The notes beneath the pieces are model-generated. The model was not told the DNA's origin. It saw nothing but the letters and a program-made list of their open reading frames with translations, and did not search any database. Of a DNA stretch of 64,000 bases, positions 43,912 to 56,372 are shown one piece after another. The stretch is from assembly GCA_963585895.1 (NCBI GenBank), contig OY757939.1, positions 55,766,865-55,830,864 on the forward strand, given 5' to 3'. A program made the position numbers and the translations under genes. Within the stretch, counting starts at the first letter, position 1. The number at the start of each line of letters is the position of its first letter. Source of the stretch: Sepioteuthis lessoniana (Eukaryota; Mollusca; Cephalopoda; Myopsida; Loliginidae).

Positions 43912-44518
43912 AATTCATACAACTACTTACTACTGCAAAGACAACAGCAGCAGTAGTGTCACCAATAAAGCTTTTATCAGATGATGACTTTGTGGTCAGG
44001 CATGGTGTTAATATCCAAAGCATCATTACCACTAAGCCAGGACATCCAAGCAGTAACTTACAATACCACCAGACTTTGTGAAATAAATCACAAAGTGGGA
44101 ATACACAGATCCATACAGATGTAAATTCTATCTGATTTTTGAGCTTCTTGATATATTTCCATTTTTCTGCCGGTGACAAATTAGGGATAAAACCTCAGCA
44201 TCAGACTTCAGTAGGGAATATATAAGTTATGAGATTTATTTTTTGTTGGAAATTGTTGACGTCAGTATGTCACTGTTTTTGTAGCAGTGGTAATTGCTAG
44301 TAGATACATTAATGACCAGATCAGCATGACATGTACCCTAATTGCTTACTTTAGAGTCTAGTACATGTGTGCAGTCACGTGACAAAGTAAACACTTCAGC
44401 ATTGGAAACATGGAGTAGACAGTTCCATATACAGGGATTTTAGTTTTTTTTTTCTCTTTATAAATGAGCGGATTATCTAAGGATTACTGATAATAGTATT
44501 AAACATTTTGTATAAGTC

Positions 44519-44521
<3 letters not shown>

Positions 44522-44596
<75 letters not shown>

Positions 44597-44602
44597 CACA
44601 CA
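44522..44602. repeat. (TA)n-(CA)n microsatellite
   Basis: About 39 bp TA followed by about 42 bp CA. Confidence 0.97.
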
Positions 44603-44774
44603 TCAGCTGAAAATAGAGGGTGCAGTAGTTTCACAATGCTGATACATTAGTTGCTACTGTTCAGTAATACACACATCTTAAAATAAAATGAATTTAAAGA
44701 ATCTGTCTTGATACTTCATAATCAAACTTCTATCTCTCTCTCTCTCCATATATATATATATGTGCGTGTGTGTT

Positions 44775-45070
44775 TTTTATCATTCAGGGTTTCATCATCT
44801 TTATTGTTATATTCCCAATGTTTTGGCTGATATGTCCACCTTCTTCAGGTGTTTGTCAAGCTCGGGAGCCTTCTCAGAATTTCAAACCATGTCCTTTATT
44901 TAATACACGGGGGTCACTTGTTTTGATTCCATTAACCATAACCAGATATAAGTGCTAAGTATTCCTGTTACTCACCTTCAGTCAGGATTGAACCTGCAAC
45001 CACCAGATGATTGTCTCTTTAGAAGCTTAGGGAACCAACGCCTATAACTATTATGCTATGTGTCCTGCTG
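44775..45070 (-). mobile_element. tRNA-derived SINE family F
   Basis: On the minus strand: CATAGCATAATAGTTATAGG as box A, GCAGGTTCAATCCTGAC as box B, an AT-poor body and a tail with CACCTGAAGAAGGTGGACAT. That tail text is common in LINE-derived SINE ends. Only copy recognised in this window. Confidence 0.6.
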
Positions 45071-45547
45071 GACAGTTCAGAGCGAATTTTTGGGATTTGT
45101 AAACTTAATGTTCTCATATAACTATGATTACTATGTATGATTTTTTTTTACCTGAACTCATATTCCAATTATTTTTTTATTATAAAGATGAAGACAATAG
45201 TCCCAAAACCCTGAATGATAAAAATCATCAAGCTTCATCTTAAAAATTCAGACAGCTAATATGTGTGTGTTGTATACTGGAGCCTAGAATGTTTTGGTAT
45301 ACTAGTATGTATGAATTAGTACTTCACAACAGAGTGAAAAAATTGGCATTACATAGATGGTTTGTATAAAGGTCTCCATACGTCTTGTTCCCACTGCTCT
45401 AAACAGTAGTAAACAAATAGTCATGGACCAATTCAACTACTAGAAAAGGTACAATAGACTAGTCCACACCATTATAGATAGAGAGATAGATAGATTAAGC
45501 TTTTTCTAATTAACTATTACAATTCAAATGATGATTGAGCAAGTTAT

Positions 45548-45814
45548 AATGGAGGTGCCTATGGTGTAATAGTTATCGTCATAGGAAATGGACACAGCGA
45601 CACGAGTTCAAATCCTGGACCAGGCTAATTGCATTTCACATAGCACTAATACCCTTGGGAAAGGTATGAATCCAATTATTCTCCCTCCAGCTATGGGTAA
45701 ATAGTAGGACAGACTGGGTTCTTCAGCCTTGGTGAGGCAACTAGTCTAGGAGAAGGAAAACTCTGAATTCAAACCTATTAAACTCCGCTTAAAAACTGAC
45801 CTTGTGTCATATCC
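45548..45814 (+). mobile_element. SINE family B, full length with 19-bp duplication
   Basis: Best copy of the family: 267 bp flanked by TGATGATTGAGCAAGTTAT at 45529-45547 and 45815-45833. Head GGTGCCTATGGTGTAATAG, with box B CGAGTTCAAATCCTGG. The perfect 19-bp duplication indicates a recent insertion. Confidence 0.92.
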
Positions 45815-46040
45815 TGATGATTGAGCAAGTTATGATATGTAACTTACTATGATAAGTTGTATCTTATAATATCAATAAGCATAGTACCTATCGATGATGG
45901 ATTAATTTATGTACATATCAGCACTTCTGCCAAGGATTAAAGTGTCAATCTCTGGCACTTCTTCATAGGATCAGAGTGTAGTATCTGCTCACTCTGCCTC
46001 AGTGTCAATTCCTAGCACTTCTTCATAGGATTAAAGTGTA

Positions 46041-46368
46041 GTAGATAGATAGATAGATAGATAGCATACAGATAGATAGATAGATAGATAGATGGCATAC
46101 AGCGAGATAGATAGATAGATAGATAGATGGCATACAGTGAGATAGATAGATAGATAGATGGCATACAGTGAGATAGATAGATAGATAGATAGATGGCATA
46201 CAGTGAGATAGATAGATAGATAGATAGATGGCATACAGCGAGATAGATGAATAGATAGATAGATAGATGGCATACAGCGAGATAGATGAATAGATAGATA
46301 GATAGATGGCATACAGCGAGATAGATAGATAGATGGCATGCAGATAGATAGATAGATAGATAGATTAT
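46041..46368. repeat. GATA satellite with higher-order GGCATACAGYGA spacer
   Basis: (GATA)4-6 blocks separated by GGCATACAGCGA or GGCATACAGTGA, about nine units of 33-44 bp. Two adjacent units share a GATGAATAGAT variant, indicating recent local duplication. Confidence 0.93.
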
Positions 46369-46792
46369 ACTTTAATGATACAAAAATTATTTTTGATGAT
46401 ACAAATGTAAAGAGCATGAAAATTAAATGAAACCAGATTATTATGGTTTTATACTAGTTCTTGTTAAAGCTTAACTAAAGTCCAAATCAAAAGAAAATTT
46501 GCTTTTAAAATCTAAATTAAAATTCACAAAAAAAATTATGTGATCTCTATTGATTAACCTGTTCTTAAGAAAAATCAAACAAACAAAACTTTTTCACAGA
46601 TTTGGATAAATTTTTAAAAATAACCAAAAATGTAAAAATTTGAGAAAATTTGTCCTTTTTTTATAGATTATTATTATTATTATTATTTTGATTTTTAAAA
46701 AAATTGACTGTCTCATGAAGTGTCCTAGATGAGGGGATTTGGTGTCCTCAATGAATTTTCTCCTGTTTCTGGGGCAATGAAACACTGTTAAT

Positions 46793-46992
46793 CTTGAGCC
46801 CTGTACTCTAGGTCAGGGTAGACCTGGGAGTAATGGCAATGAAAGGGTACTCCCCATTCCTCAAATCTTTAGAAATAGGGCCTCACAATCAAATACAATT
46901 TAACGTCATACCCAGGACATCCCTTTTTTTGGGAGGTGAGGAACTTACTCTTCTGCAGGGGGATACAATTAGCATATTCTAGGCTTTACCAA
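46793..46992 (-). repeat. Family C repeat, head half
   Basis: ctaggtcagggtagacctgggagtaatgg, tactccccattcc, gtcatacccaggacatccc and attctaggctttaccaac. Confidence 0.6.
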
Positions 46993-47039
46993 CAGGGCTG
47001 CTGTTAGTTGTGTTTTTATCTGTGTAAAATTTTGGACAA

Positions 47040-47245
47040 ATCAACTCTAACATAATAGAATATTGTCAAAGGAATTGGACTGAGAAAGCCAAGTTCCAAT
47101 CCTCTAAAGGGCTGTTTATATTTCATTTCATGCTGAAGTTGAGAAAAGTATCAATTCATCTCTTCTCTTCCCTGCTATGGTCAAATAGAGCAGATTTGGC
47201 TGTTTAGCTTTGGTATGGAAACCAATCTAGGAGAAGGTCACTCAT
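47040..47245 (+). repeat. SINE family B, old copy
   Basis: GCCAAGTTCCAATCCTC (box B), tatttcatttcatgctg, cctgctatggtcaaatag, aaccaatctaggagaagg. Confidence 0.5.
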
Positions 47246-47837
47246 ATACTCATGATAATACAAACAATTCTTTGGTGTGGTAAGCTTTAAGTACTATCAA
47301 ATTAAGATCTGTTGTTACTTGTATTGTTATCAGTAGGTGACTTCACTTTGAGAAACTATTTACATGACATAAAACTCACGATGGTATCAATATTAATGAG
47401 ATGCTCCAATGATAGTAAAACATCTTCAAGCTGTTATGTAAGAAATTTATCCATGTAAACCTAATCAAGTTTCACCAAATCCTAAGTATATTGTTGCCCA
47501 TTGTACACCAAAGTCATGCAATGGAAATGAATCACCTAACTAAATATCATTTAAATAAAAAGACAATTGTGGAAGGTGAATATTTTCATTATTTTAGTGG
47601 ATTGAATAAAACTAAGAAAACTATCAACATTTTCTTTTTTTGTTTTACATTCATAATTTTTCACTTATCTTTTCCTCATCTTACTGTCATTTTTTTGTTC
47701 AAAACATTCAAAAAACACTGATTAGTATCATAAGTATTTTCATTATTAATCTTAGACAAGTCTTTTCTTCATCTTATGATTGCTTTTTATCACAACTTTC
47801 TAGGTTTGATTCTTTCTGATTGTTAATGTACAAACAG

Positions 47838-48205
47838 ATTGATTCTAATAGCATGTCAACCTGTCTAGGTTGTTTTCTATTTAGAGGTTAGGGAATCACA
47901 TTCATTGTATATTCTTATTTAGATTGACTGTGTAGTTGTTTCAAGGGTTTTTTTTGCACATAATGCTATCAAATACAAATAATTTTTAAATAGATCTATT
48001 TACCCCTAAATGAGACCCTAACAGGGTCAGAGTTAACATTGGAATAATGGCAATAAAGGGTACTCTACACTCCCCAGAAATCCAGAACTAGAGTGTCACC
48101 ATCATATGTAGTTTAGTATCATACCCTGGACACCCCTTTGGGTGGGGAGGTCTTAGCCCTCAGCTGGAGATATAGTCAGCATATTTTAAGTCTTGCCAAC
48201 AGGGT
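47838..48205 (-). repeat. Family C repeat
   Basis: tagcatgtcaacctgtctaggttg at one end; gagaccctaacagggtcag, aatggcaataaagggtactc, atcataccctggacacccc at the other. Confidence 0.6.
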
Positions 48206-48485
48206 TATTGTTTAATAAGTAGCATAAATATTTTCTTTTTTAATCCAAGTACAGTAACGATTGTTATTTGTAACTGTGTGATGCTTAATTGGTTATAATA
48301 AATATAGAATAGACATTGTTGAGAAAAAGGAAGTACGTAGAAGGATATTCTTTATATTGTCTGTTAGTATCATCATGTCTGTGATCTAAGTCTTGATGGC
48401 TTACTCAGAATTTCATGGTTGGTTGTCTGGTTGTGTTTTATGGCATATAAGCCCTTGTAGGTTATTTAATGACAATCATGCTAAT

Positions 48486-48487
<2 letters not shown>

Positions 48488-48559
<72 letters not shown>

Positions 48560-48572
48560 TATATATATATAC
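48488..48572. repeat. (CA)n-(TA)n microsatellite
   Basis: CA, TA, CA and TA runs; a 60-bp family C fragment lies just left (48416-48475). Confidence 0.93.
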
Positions 48573-49181
48573 ACTGTAGTAGCCGTGAGGACAAATGGCT
48601 GTGTGATGAATAGGACTGGTATGTTAGGTGAAGGCTTTTTCTGCGAGGGGCTCTTTACTTGTCTTCCGGGAAGGGTGGTCAAATTTTCATCCACTTTGGT
48701 TTCAGAGAAGCAAGCATGTTATTGTCTTCTTTCTGGATGCAAGATATTTTTCTTATCATGTTAAGACTGACTGACACCAATTCAAGGAATTACATTTTTA
48801 CTTACATTATTTATCCATCAATAATTAATTAAAATATGATTGATTTTTGAAGCAAGAAAAAGAAAGAGAAAAGCTGAAAATTAGATATTTCTCATGGTTC
48901 ACTTCTGATACCAACTAGACTCTTTGATTTGGGAGATCAAAACTTTCTGTCTGGATTGATGGTCGGATATACTCTCTTTCACTCAAACACACACTATCCC
49001 CGATTGCCTGTCCTCTCTGACCATCAAAAACCTTCATCTAAATTTTTAGGTCATTTGGAATGATTTTCAAAGGATGGCCACTACACTGTCTGGAATTAGT
49101 TATTTATTTTGTCTGTGTGTGAGGGTCGACCTGGTCATTTATTTATTTAAACCAAACAGTATCATCCAACCCATGACATAA

Positions 49182-49182
49182 T

Positions 49183-49237
<55 letters not shown>
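49182..49237. repeat. (CA)n microsatellite
   Basis: About 56 bp of CA, followed by a GGTTT run at the start of a family C copy. Confidence 0.96.
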
Positions 49238-49240
<3 letters not shown>

Positions 49241-49249
49241 TATATTAGG

Positions 49250-49797
49250 TTGATTGGTTTGGTTTGGTTTGGTTTGGTTTTATGGCATATCAACCACTGT
49301 ACATTATTTGATGCTAAATTGTTTTTATATATATATACATTAAATATATATGATTTGTAAATACATTTTATTGATAACATTTTAAAATGAGCCTAAGCTC
49401 ATTCTTTTGCACACAGTCAAATGGTTCCAATATTGCCACATATTACTAACAATTCAATTGAATATCAGTCATTTGTTTATACACAGTTAAATGATCAAAA
49501 AGTTAGATTTCAAACAATTCAATTTAGCATAAGTCATTTGTTTACACTCAGTTTAAATGTCAAACAGTTCTATTTGACCCATAGGTAGGACCCTTTCAGG
49601 TGCTACCACTCCAAGCCAGAGCGGACCTGGGAACGATGACAATGAAGGAGTACTCCACATTCCCCAAAGCTCTAGCATTATGTAGCCTGACCATTAGATG
49701 GTTTAATGTCATATCCAGAACACTTGTTATGGTTTTTTTTACCCCTCTGCAGAGATGCAGTTGGTGTATTCAACAGCTCCAGCTGACTGGGCCATAC
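49250..49797 (-). repeat. Family C repeat, near full length
   Basis: GGTTTGGTTTGGTTTTATGGC at the left, AATTCAGTTTAGCATAAG-like sub-repeats in the middle, head ccagctgactgggcc at the right. The mariner derivative at 49800 starts within three bases of its end. Confidence 0.72.
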
Positions 49798-49799
49798 TA

Positions 49800-50340
49800 G
49801 GCTGATTAAAAAGCTTTGCAATATTCTGGTACATGGTAATTTGCAACATGTATATCAAATGACCAAAGTCATTCAAGCTGTGGAAGATATCCACTGTGGT
49901 CAGTAATATAAAAGCAGTTGATGTGTTGGCATGTCTGAGCATAGCTTCACTCCATGTATGATTTGAAAACCGAACAGATAAATGAACAACACTGTCTGAT
50001 TTGGGAACTTATGTTGTACGAGTTTAAACTGGGCTATAAAGCAGTAGAATCAACCAAAAAAATTTGTTGTGCAAAAGGTGAAAGTACACTTGATCACAGT
50101 AAGGTAACCAGATGGTTCCAGAAATCTTACTTGGGTTCCAAGAACCTCAATAATCAGGCAAGGTCAAGTAGACCTAAAACCATATGTTCCAAGACCATGC
50201 TCTAAGCCATAGAGACAAATATGGTGAGTAGCATTCAGAGAGTATCAGGTATATTCAGAACAGTTGGTCACCTTCATGATTTTAGTTACTGGAGCTGCTA
50301 AATTGTGCTTCATATTACACAAATATTGCAAAACTCACTC
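49800..50340 (+). mobile_element. Non-autonomous mariner derivative
   Basis: TA-flanked (49798-49799 and 50341-50342) with worn inverted ends (GGCTGATTAAAAAGCTTTGC and GCAAAACTCACTC). Plus-strand text 50010-50190 encodes the N-terminal part: YEFKLGYKAVESTKKICCAK, then TRWFQKSYLGSKNLNNQARS. Same family as 4945-5460 but opposite orientation; the catalytic region is missing. Confidence 0.75.
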
Positions 50341-51195
50341 TAGTGTGTATGTATATATCTCAGTGTCTTTCATGCACTTACACTTTGATTTTAATCATTG
50401 GTCTATATTCAACTATATAAACTGAAGTACCTATCAAAGCTATTATCAATATGTTCTAAAAGTAGGTCTTAATTCATGTACTTTTATGTTTGTGTACTGT
50501 TCTTGAGTTTAGTACCCCTAGTTGCTTTAATTTGACCCTGTTAAGAACTATCTATTTTTAAACTTTCTTAAAATAGCATTGAACTTAAAGATGAGTTATT
50601 GCCACTAATTCATATCTTTATATACTTTTATTGGAAAGCAGGCATTAGGCACAGCAGTGTGTTGAGGACAAAATGAAGACAAAGTGTGATTTTCAAAAAG
50701 GGGATGTTTGGTGCTGAACAAGTAAAGTAGTACAAATATTAATTAACATCCTTTAGTGGTGAGCATGTTAAGATCCAGTAAATTTCTCTCGTATGGTCAG
50801 CTTGTCTCATGTATTTTTTTAGTCAATCTTAACTGAAAATATCAATTTATATATATCATATATATTAGCAGATGAGGACACTGAGATATAGTTATGTGTT
50901 CTATGAAAAAGTATATGCAAAACCAGCATAAAATAATGATATTTTTCAGTTATATTGATAGTACTCTCCTTAGAAGATGAGTAGTTTTGCAGAGTAATTT
51001 ATTATTATTATAATATATATATGTATATATATATATACACACACACACAATTCGATATACAGAGAAGTATGTTTTAGACAAAAATGTTTACAAATAGGTT
51101 AAATTATATGAAGATGGTCAAAATAGTATTCAAGATGAAGACAGATCAGGCAGGTGAGCAAAACTGAAATGGTGGATTCAATTCATGTGCTCATT

Positions 51196-51780
51196 TTGGT
51201 TTGGTTTGGGTTTATGGCATCTCAACCCTTATAGGTTATTTAATGCCAAGTCCAATTTTATGCATATAAACAGTTCTATTTCAAACAATTCAGTTTAGTC
51301 TAAGTACAGTTTTTTGTTTACACACAGCTAAATGCAAAAATAGTTCTATTTCAAACAATTCAGTTTAGCATAAGTACACAGTTTAAATGTCAAAATCAGT
51401 TTGATTTCAAACTATTCAGTTTAGTCAATAAAGGTAAATGGTTCCAAGTAATTCTATGTATCACTAACAATTCAATTAAACATCAGTCATTTATTTACAC
51501 ACAATTAAATGTAAAAACACTTCTATTTCAAACAACTCAGTTTAGCATAAGTATGCAGTTTAAATGTTAAAAGAGTTCTATTCCAAACAATTCATTACAC
51601 AGTTTAGTTCTATTTGATCCATAAATAGGAACCTATCAGGTGCTACCACTCTATTACCCAAAACTCCAGCATTACTGGAGCCTCACCATCAGATTGTTTA
51701 GAGTCATATCCAGGACAATCATTGGAGGAGTCTTACTCCTCTGCAGATAGTATATTTTACAGCCCCAACTGACTGGGCCA
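51196..51780 (-). repeat. Family C repeat, near full length
   Basis: GGTTTGGTTTGGGTTTATGGC at the left, at least three AATTCAGTTTAGCATAAGT sub-repeats, head cccaactgactgggcca at the right. A mariner fragment abuts at 51781. Confidence 0.72.
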
Positions 51781-52262
51781 TTGCTCATTTTGATTGACAG
51801 AAGAGTTACAATAGAAGACATTTCTGAACAATTGGGAACTTCTATGGTTACATCACACAAAATTAGGCCTAATGATCTTGCTTTTTCTAAGGTCACTTGT
51901 CATTGGGTTTCATCAGAACAATACAAAGCAAGAACAGTGGAAACCATCAATATTGCAGCAAGAACAGTGGAAACCATCAGTCAATTTGGTTAGGAACAGC
52001 TGCCACATCTTCTTTATAGTCCAGATCTGGCCCCACTTTTTTAGCCCCCTCAAAGAATTCCTGCATGGAACTAAGTTTTCAAGTGATGATGAAGTGAAGA
52101 ACATCATAAGTATATGGCTAAAAACTCAGTCCAAAGATTTCTATGTTGAAGGAATATGAAAGCTTGCTTTTTGATGGTAAAAACGTGTTTTAAAGAATGG
52201 ATATATCAAAAAATGAAACAAAATCTTTTTCCTGGATGTAATGTGAGTCATTTTATTACAAA
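51781..52262 (+). pseudogene. Mariner transposase, internally deleted
   Basis: Plus-strand text in two frames: DRRVTIEDISEQLGTS, then LAFSKVTCHWV, then SPDLAPLF followed by KEFLHGTKFSSDDEVKNIIS and WLKTQSKDFYVEGI. This is the irritans/Hsmar-like mariner order, but the block between the first and third catalytic Asp is gone. A 27-bp segment (AGAACAGTGGAAACCATCA) is duplicated in tandem at about 51932-51980. Confidence 0.75.
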
Positions 52263-52281
52263 ATTCAACTTATTTATCATA

Positions 52282-52282
<1 letters not shown>

Positions 52283-52316
<34 letters not shown>

Positions 52317-52405
52317 TAGATAGATAGATAGATAGTGGTCACAGGTAAACATCCATGCTATTAAATATATATAAAAACTAATATATATATATATATATAT
52401 ATATA
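52283..52405. repeat. (TA)n, (GATA)n and (TA)n tracts
   Basis: Compound microsatellite with a short unique spacer. Confidence 0.92.
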
Positions 52406-52849
52406 CATACATACACGCATATATGCATTATGATGATGATGATGAAAAAATTGTTTTCACTCTTCTATGTGAGTTTTTCTCATGAGTTCTAACAGGTGGT
52501 TTTTCACTGAAGTCTACATGACAGCAAGTCCTCTCATGTCTTCAGGATGTGAGCCATTTCAAGGGCACCAATAACAATTGGTATCATCTTTTCAGCTCTC
52601 TGGCAAGATCCAGATAATTGTCTATCTTTTCACTTTCTATTTTTTCTTTTTACTCAATAGTCTGCTGAAACAACAAAATCCACTTGCAGACAAGGCCTTT
52701 TCTTCATTTTAATTAAAACTAAATCTGGTTTTCTGGCCAAGCTTGGGTGATCCATTTATATCTTAAGGTTTCAGAAAATTTTATGTTTTATTTTCAAGAA
52801 GAGATTCTGGTTTGCACATATTATATTTGGGTGTATCAAAAATATTTAC

Positions 52850-52995
52850 TTTGCACAAATGCTAAAGATAAAATAGTAGGTCAGACTAGGTTCTCTAGCC
52901 AAGTTAGGATAACTGGTCTAGAAGAAGGACAACTGTGAATACAAACACCTTGGCAACCAGTGATCAGCCTGCATAGAAGATTAAAGCCCATTACT
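52850..52995 (+). repeat. SINE family B, 3' fragment
   Basis: aaatagtaggtcagactaggttc, aactggtctagaagaagg and aactgtgaatacaaac. Old. Confidence 0.45.
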
Positions 52996-53124
52996 CCACA
53001 ATGTCAGAAAGATGTAAGTTCTATATTGATGGGATGGGATAGAAATGTTACTTCATTTACTGAGTGCCAGGAATTAAATCTCAAACAATGAACTCTTTAT
53101 TTCTACCACTGACCTGGTTAATAA

Positions 53125-53470
53125 ATTTTAATGGCATATCATCCCATCACGGGTTAATTTATGCAGAGAGGTTGGGGAATCACATTCATTGTATGTTCAT
53201 ATTTACATTTTTTTTTGCACACAGAGCTATCAAATATGAATAATTTTAAACAGATCTATTTGATCTATAAATGGATCTCTGACAGGTTCAACCACTTTAG
53301 ATCAGGTTAGACCTGGGAGTACGGCCAATGAAGGGGCACTCCATACTCCCCATATCAGCAGAACTAGAGCCTCACCATGAGATGCAGATTAGCATCATAC
53401 ACAGGACACCCCTTCTTAAGGAAGGTCTTCCCTCACAGCAGGAGGGGCAGTCAGTGTATTCTAAGCCTCG
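53125..53470 (-). repeat. Family C repeat
   Basis: taatggcatatcatccc ... gcactccatactcccc ... tcatacacaggacacccc ... gcaggaggggcagtcagtgtattct. Lacks the terminal hairpin. Confidence 0.6.
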
Positions 53471-53937
53471 TTTATAAAGCAGACCACTGACCTGAGTTCT
53501 ATAGGATTGATGGGAAGAGATAGAGTTGTTACTTCATCTACTGGGCACCAGGAATTAGACTTTAGACTATGAACTCTTTCATTTAAAGTTCTGCAACTGA
53601 GCTAACATCATTAACAACAACAAAAGAAAAAAAAAAGAAGATTTACAATAAATAATTATAAACAGGAAACACTGCTTATTTATTTCCCTTTAATGAAAAA
53701 ATTTTACTTGACTTTTTGCCAAGTAAGATGTATTTTATCTAATAAGGTCTGTTTAGTTTAGAATCAGGTCACAATTGTAGAACAAGAACAATTGCTTGCA
53801 AGATAGCTTACTAATACAGTCCTTCAAATTTAAAAAAAAAAAGAATTAATTAATTTCAATAAAAAATTCAACAAAATGTAACATAAATATTGTTAGCTGT
53901 TACTGTTTAGTATAAAAAGATATAAGAAAAGTTTTAC

Positions 53938-54009
53938 CTTTGAGTGGGAACTGTAATTTGGTCTTAGACAATCTAAGTGCGTCAGATGGGAAGTGTTATG
54001 GTTATCAGG
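53938..54009 (-). CDS. Candidate 72-bp internal exon of unknown gene
   Basis: Minus-strand segment with a long pyrimidine tract ending TATTCAG before 54009 and AAG|GTAAAA at 53938. It is open in phase 0 and exactly 24 codons, reading PDNHNTSHLTHLDCLRPNYS then SHSK. It lies in an otherwise repeat-free stretch (53.65-54.12 kb). I do not recognise the peptide. Phase 0 at its end would allow splicing onto exon 2 of the CNC gene, bypassing the ER-anchor exon; it could equally belong to another gene or be chance. Confidence 0.4.
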
Positions 54010-54119
54010 CTGAATAGACAAGAAAGAAAGAAATAAAAATAAACATTGGCTAACAATGGAGATGGATTATGAAAAAAGAAGTACAGGCATGTTTAATTCT
54101 ATTTTTTAGGTAACTTTAT

Positions 54120-54549
54120 CAGCTTTAGTCATTTTCTTTTCTTGACTTTTATATATATTTGGGTGTATGAAAAGTATCTTTTTTTATAAATCTTTTCACA
54201 AGCTTCTTCTATAAACCTATCTTAAAGATATTCATGACTCCCTATTTTGTTTTGTTTAAAAGAATTTTAACACCAAGCTTCTTGTATGTATCTCTCTAAA
54301 AGATATTTATAACTGCACTATAATATCATTATTATATATTAGGGTGTATCAAAAGGATCCCAATATACTATAATAATTATTATCCTTTTTAGGATGATTC
54401 AAAAACATTTTTGCCTTTTTTAAGAACTTTTACTCCAAGCTTCTTTTATTTATCTCTCTAAAAGATATTTATAACTTCACAATAACATCATTACTATATA
54501 TTAGGGTGTATCAAAAGTACCCAAATATATCATTATTACTTAATATTCA

Positions 54550-54584
<35 letters not shown>
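54120..54584. repeat. Unnamed tandem-like repeats, then (TA)n
   Basis: Three related blocks share ATATATTAGGGTGTATCAAAA, TTTTTAAGAACTTTTA-like and CTCCAAGCTTCTT.TAT with CTCTCTAAAAGATATT (about 54155-54545). AGGGTGTATCAAAA also appears near 55222 and 59132, so this is a wider family. The (TA)n tract lies at 54553-54584. Confidence 0.6.
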
Positions 54585-54588
<4 letters not shown>

Positions 54589-55213
54589 ATATTCTGAGTT
54601 GTTGATATCTGTGATATGAATGTTGTGGGCGAGAAATGCGTATGGTTGCAAAACAAAGAACGTATAGATACTCACAATAACACAGTAATGATGTTATAGA
54701 AAATTTTTATAAATAGATTAAGCACGGAGAATAGAATGGAGAAGTATGTTCATAGTTAAAGAATGAATACAGTGGTAGTAGTTACAAAGTTCATATACTG
54801 TCCTTGTCTCGTGGTGAAGGGATGGTTTTCTCGGAATAAGGGCAGCGTTCCTAGCGGCGGTGATCGTTTGATGTATCGGATGACAGGCGCCGGACGGTGG
54901 CGAAGAATCTTTAACACGAGTCGTGTGAAAGAACAAGTCTAACTGATAATTATTTGGTCCGTCTATTTATATATTTTTCGTAGGCTCAGAAACGGCAATT
55001 TTTGTGCCCCACGGGAAGCGTTCCGATTGGATATTTATTAATGTATTTTTTTTTGTTAATTTATCACAAACGGAAGTTCTGCGCGGAGCCGATGTGTGAG
55101 CGACTAACTTTTCATTTTGAGTTGAGAACTCGAAGTGGTAACTTCCGTTTTTTTTTCTTTTCTTCTTTTCTTTTTGTTTTTTTCAAATCAAGGCAAGATC
55201 TCGTCTAGTAACA
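54585..55213. mobile_element. Probable solo LTR inserted in (TA)n
   Basis: 629 bp bounded by TGTTA and TAACA, with TATA on both sides from the host tract. Clearly more GC-rich than its surroundings (gcggcggtgatcg, aggcgccggacgg). No internal retrotransposon genes lie within it. Confidence 0.55.
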
Positions 55214-55254
55214 TATATATAAGGGTGTATCAAAAATGTTTTTTTGGCTTTTTA

Positions 55255-55470
55255 TAGATATATACTCCAAGCATATATGTACTCCTATGGATCCCCACAT
55301 ATGGCTGAGCAAAAGCAGGACGACCAGCTAGAACATACATACAGCAGCTATGCGAGGATACGGGATGTAACCCTGAAGACCTACCAGAGGCAATGAACGA
55401 TGAGGAGAAGTGGCGAGAGAGGGTCAAGGATATCCATGCTAGTGGCACGACATGCTGATGATGATGATAT
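55255..55470 (+). mobile_element. Non-LTR retrotransposon 3' end with (GAT)n tail
   Basis: Encodes a C-terminal stretch with ARTYIQQL-like text, EDTGC(N)PEDLPEAMND and WRERVKDIHASGTTC, then TGA merging into (TGATGA)n. Same family as 28455 and 31861. Confidence 0.72.
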
Positions 55471-56330
55471 TTCATATACAAATCATCATCATATAATGTA
55501 TCAAAATTTTTTTTTTTTTAAAAGGCCTTTACTTGGAAACATTTTTCATGTACACATCTAAAATCTATCTATTATTATATTAAATCAGGCACCTACAGTA
55601 GAGAGAAATCTTTAATATTACGGAGTAGATTCTTTGCACAGAGTGATAAATAAATCTTGTTATAACTTTGGTAAAACTCACTGATTCTAATAGAGTATTA
55701 ATAATTTTGTAAAAAATTTTATTGAGTCACTTTTTGTTTTACACTAGGTCATATAAATTGCTCTAAAAATATTAGATACAAAGTTTTAGAAAATATTTAT
55801 TTATTTATCTATATATTTATTTTTTGTCATTCTGACGATATTAAAAGTTGTCAGAGTCTGCACCAGCACTAAAATATGATAAATTACAATGCCTGGCTAC
55901 TAAAGAATGCTAAAATTTAATATTCAAATACTAACATTATTATTCCATATAGAGTGTATAAAAAGCACATTATTAAGTTGAAAATTTGACTAGAAATTGT
56001 TTCATTCTCTAAGTGCCATTTTTGCTGGATACATAGAAGATCAGATCTTTCTAATAATTTTGAGAAGAGTCATTAACATTCCAAATTTTGTACAGACAAT
56101 TGAAACCTTTGTGTTGTTGATAACACTTTGACCAACACCAAAAAAGAACTTCAAGAAACAATATACAGATAAACATATCTATAGCCAATAAAGACCTGAT
56201 GTGATCAGAAGGGAGACAAACAAAAGGTTTCTTTAACCATTATCTGAAGATTTTTTTTTGACTAGTATTTCTTTTCTCTTAGTTACTTTTCATCAAAACA
56301 ACTCAGACTTCAAAAATTTACAATCAAATC
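55471..56330. other. Intergenic; nothing recognised
   Basis: AT-rich; a short piece near 55980-56040 resembles the repeat at 7850. No genes. Confidence 0.45.
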
Positions 56331-56372
56331 TATGAAGGCTATTCAATAAATAAGGTTAATATTGCCTAATGG

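Noticed and set aside
44835..44870. Hammerhead candidate on the minus strand (CTGAAGAAGG...)
   Set aside because: The second core box reads AAAA, not GAAA, and stem II pairs only two or three bases.
46031..46417. 128-codon minus-strand frame of SIYLS repeats
   Set aside because: Pure translation of the GATA satellite; no other coding signal.
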